A stretch of 64,000 nt of DNA, from assembly GCF_036320965.1 (NCBI RefSeq), contig NC_092225.1, positions 56,698,424 to 56,762,423 on the forward strand, written 5' to 3'. The notes below the pieces were generated by a model, which did not search any database, had not been told where the DNA came from, and saw only the letters and a list, made by a program, of their open reading frames with translations. Shown one piece after another: positions 63,307-64,000 of the stretch (positions are counted from its first letter, which is position 1; each line of letters starts with the position of its first letter). This stretch comes from Panulirus ornatus (lineage: Eukaryota > Arthropoda > Malacostraca > Decapoda > Palinuridae). A program made the position numbers and the translations under genes.

Positions 63307-63956
63307 CTGGCTTTCAGAATTAGTCATATGAATTTGCATCGGTTGGTGCAAGACAAATATTTATAATTCTTTGTCATATAACAAGACAATTACCATCTCT
63401 AAATTTCATCATATTACTTGGGACTGCATCTGAAAACTCACGAGTCCTTGTTATGACACGTAAAAACTGATGAGTAAACTCAGCTGCAGGAAGATGACTC
63501 AATTATCAGAGGCAAGAACAACAATTGCCATAATTCTTCACATATCTTTCGATACGTCTGAAAAACAACTGCGCGATACCCTTTTTATTTTTTTGGCCAT
63601 GTTTGTTTCTCCATCGTTATCCAGTAGAATAACCATCTGTGTGAGGATGTAAATACAATCATCATTGTCAAGGACGAAACAGTGAAGACTACAGGCTTAA
63701 ACTGTGGGACACTGTGACAACAATGCAGTTCGTGCATCTCCATACAATGTCCAGCCAGAATCTATCGTGATCCTGAAGCACCATGTTGGTCGTTTTGATA
63801 TCCCAGAAATAATGGCTGGTCCGAGTGTGCGTTCATGGTAACGTGGGACCTCTGTGAGGAAACGAAATTAAAAGTTTCTCTCATGCAGCAACTCATGAGG
63901 AATGAATGCATGTTTCACCTATGACACCAGGTGCTGTGAGGTGACTCAACAGCTCA

Positions 63957-63957
<1 letters not shown>
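63305..63957. other. Unique sequence, no gene recognised
   Basis: No supported feature. Confidence 0.5.

Positions 63958-63990
<33 letters not shown>
63958..63990. repeat. (CA)n microsatellite
   Basis: About 16 CA units near the window end. Confidence 0.95.
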
Positions 63991-63992
<2 letters not shown>

Positions 63993-64000
63993 CTGCAGCC

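Overview
The window looks like gene-poor chromosomal DNA from a decapod crustacean. This is an inference from texture rather than a species identification. The evidence is very dense long (TA)n, (GA)n/(CT)n and (GT)n microsatellites, many minisatellites, and RTE-like and CR1-like LINEs plus a tRNA-derived SINE. I see no convincing host protein-coding exon on either strand, no rRNA or functional tRNA gene, and no prokaryotic signal. Most long open frames lie in tandem repeats or retrotransposons.

Layout. 1-4.5 kb: microsatellites, a 47-48 bp minisatellite and a short LINE-derived element. 4.5-9.0 kb: an RTE-like LINE with an 879-codon open frame on the minus strand, a palindromic-family repeat, then two head-to-tail 5'-truncated LINE copies on the plus strand. 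9-27 kb: mostly unique DNA with arrays of about 50-60 bp (12.2 kb), 34 bp (17 kb), 28 bp (21 kb), 33 bp (23 kb), 23 bp (23.5 kb) and 27 bp (24.5 kb). 27-29.3 kb: a decayed LINE copy and a non-autonomous element. 29.7-44.2 kb: ten or more minisatellites, including a 23 bp array of about 48 copies and a 50 bp array of about 52 copies with a 590 bp higher-order duplication. 45-61 kb: a retroelement-rich zone with a tail-to-tail LINE pair, a nearly full-length but broken LINE, tRNA-SINE copies, a 5'-inverted LINE, SINE-like elements, and a CR1-like pseudogene interrupted by one of them. 61-62.3 kb: a different LINE remnant whose own coding sequence has expanded into a minisatellite. 62.3-64 kb: microsatellites and unique DNA.

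How the parts relate. The RTE-like LINE (single ORF of about 980 codons with APE-type endonuclease and reverse transcriptase) appears to be the autonomous partner of a short family made of the LINE's 5' end joined to its 3' tail. Both end in a conserved stem-loop with core CGCTACCTCGCTAACGCGGG, and both usually sit inside (TA)n tracts. I consider this autonomous/non-autonomous pair with (TA)n-associated insertion the most interesting system in the window. The 3' tail is probably the RNA feature recognised by the LINE reverse transcriptase, which is an inference.
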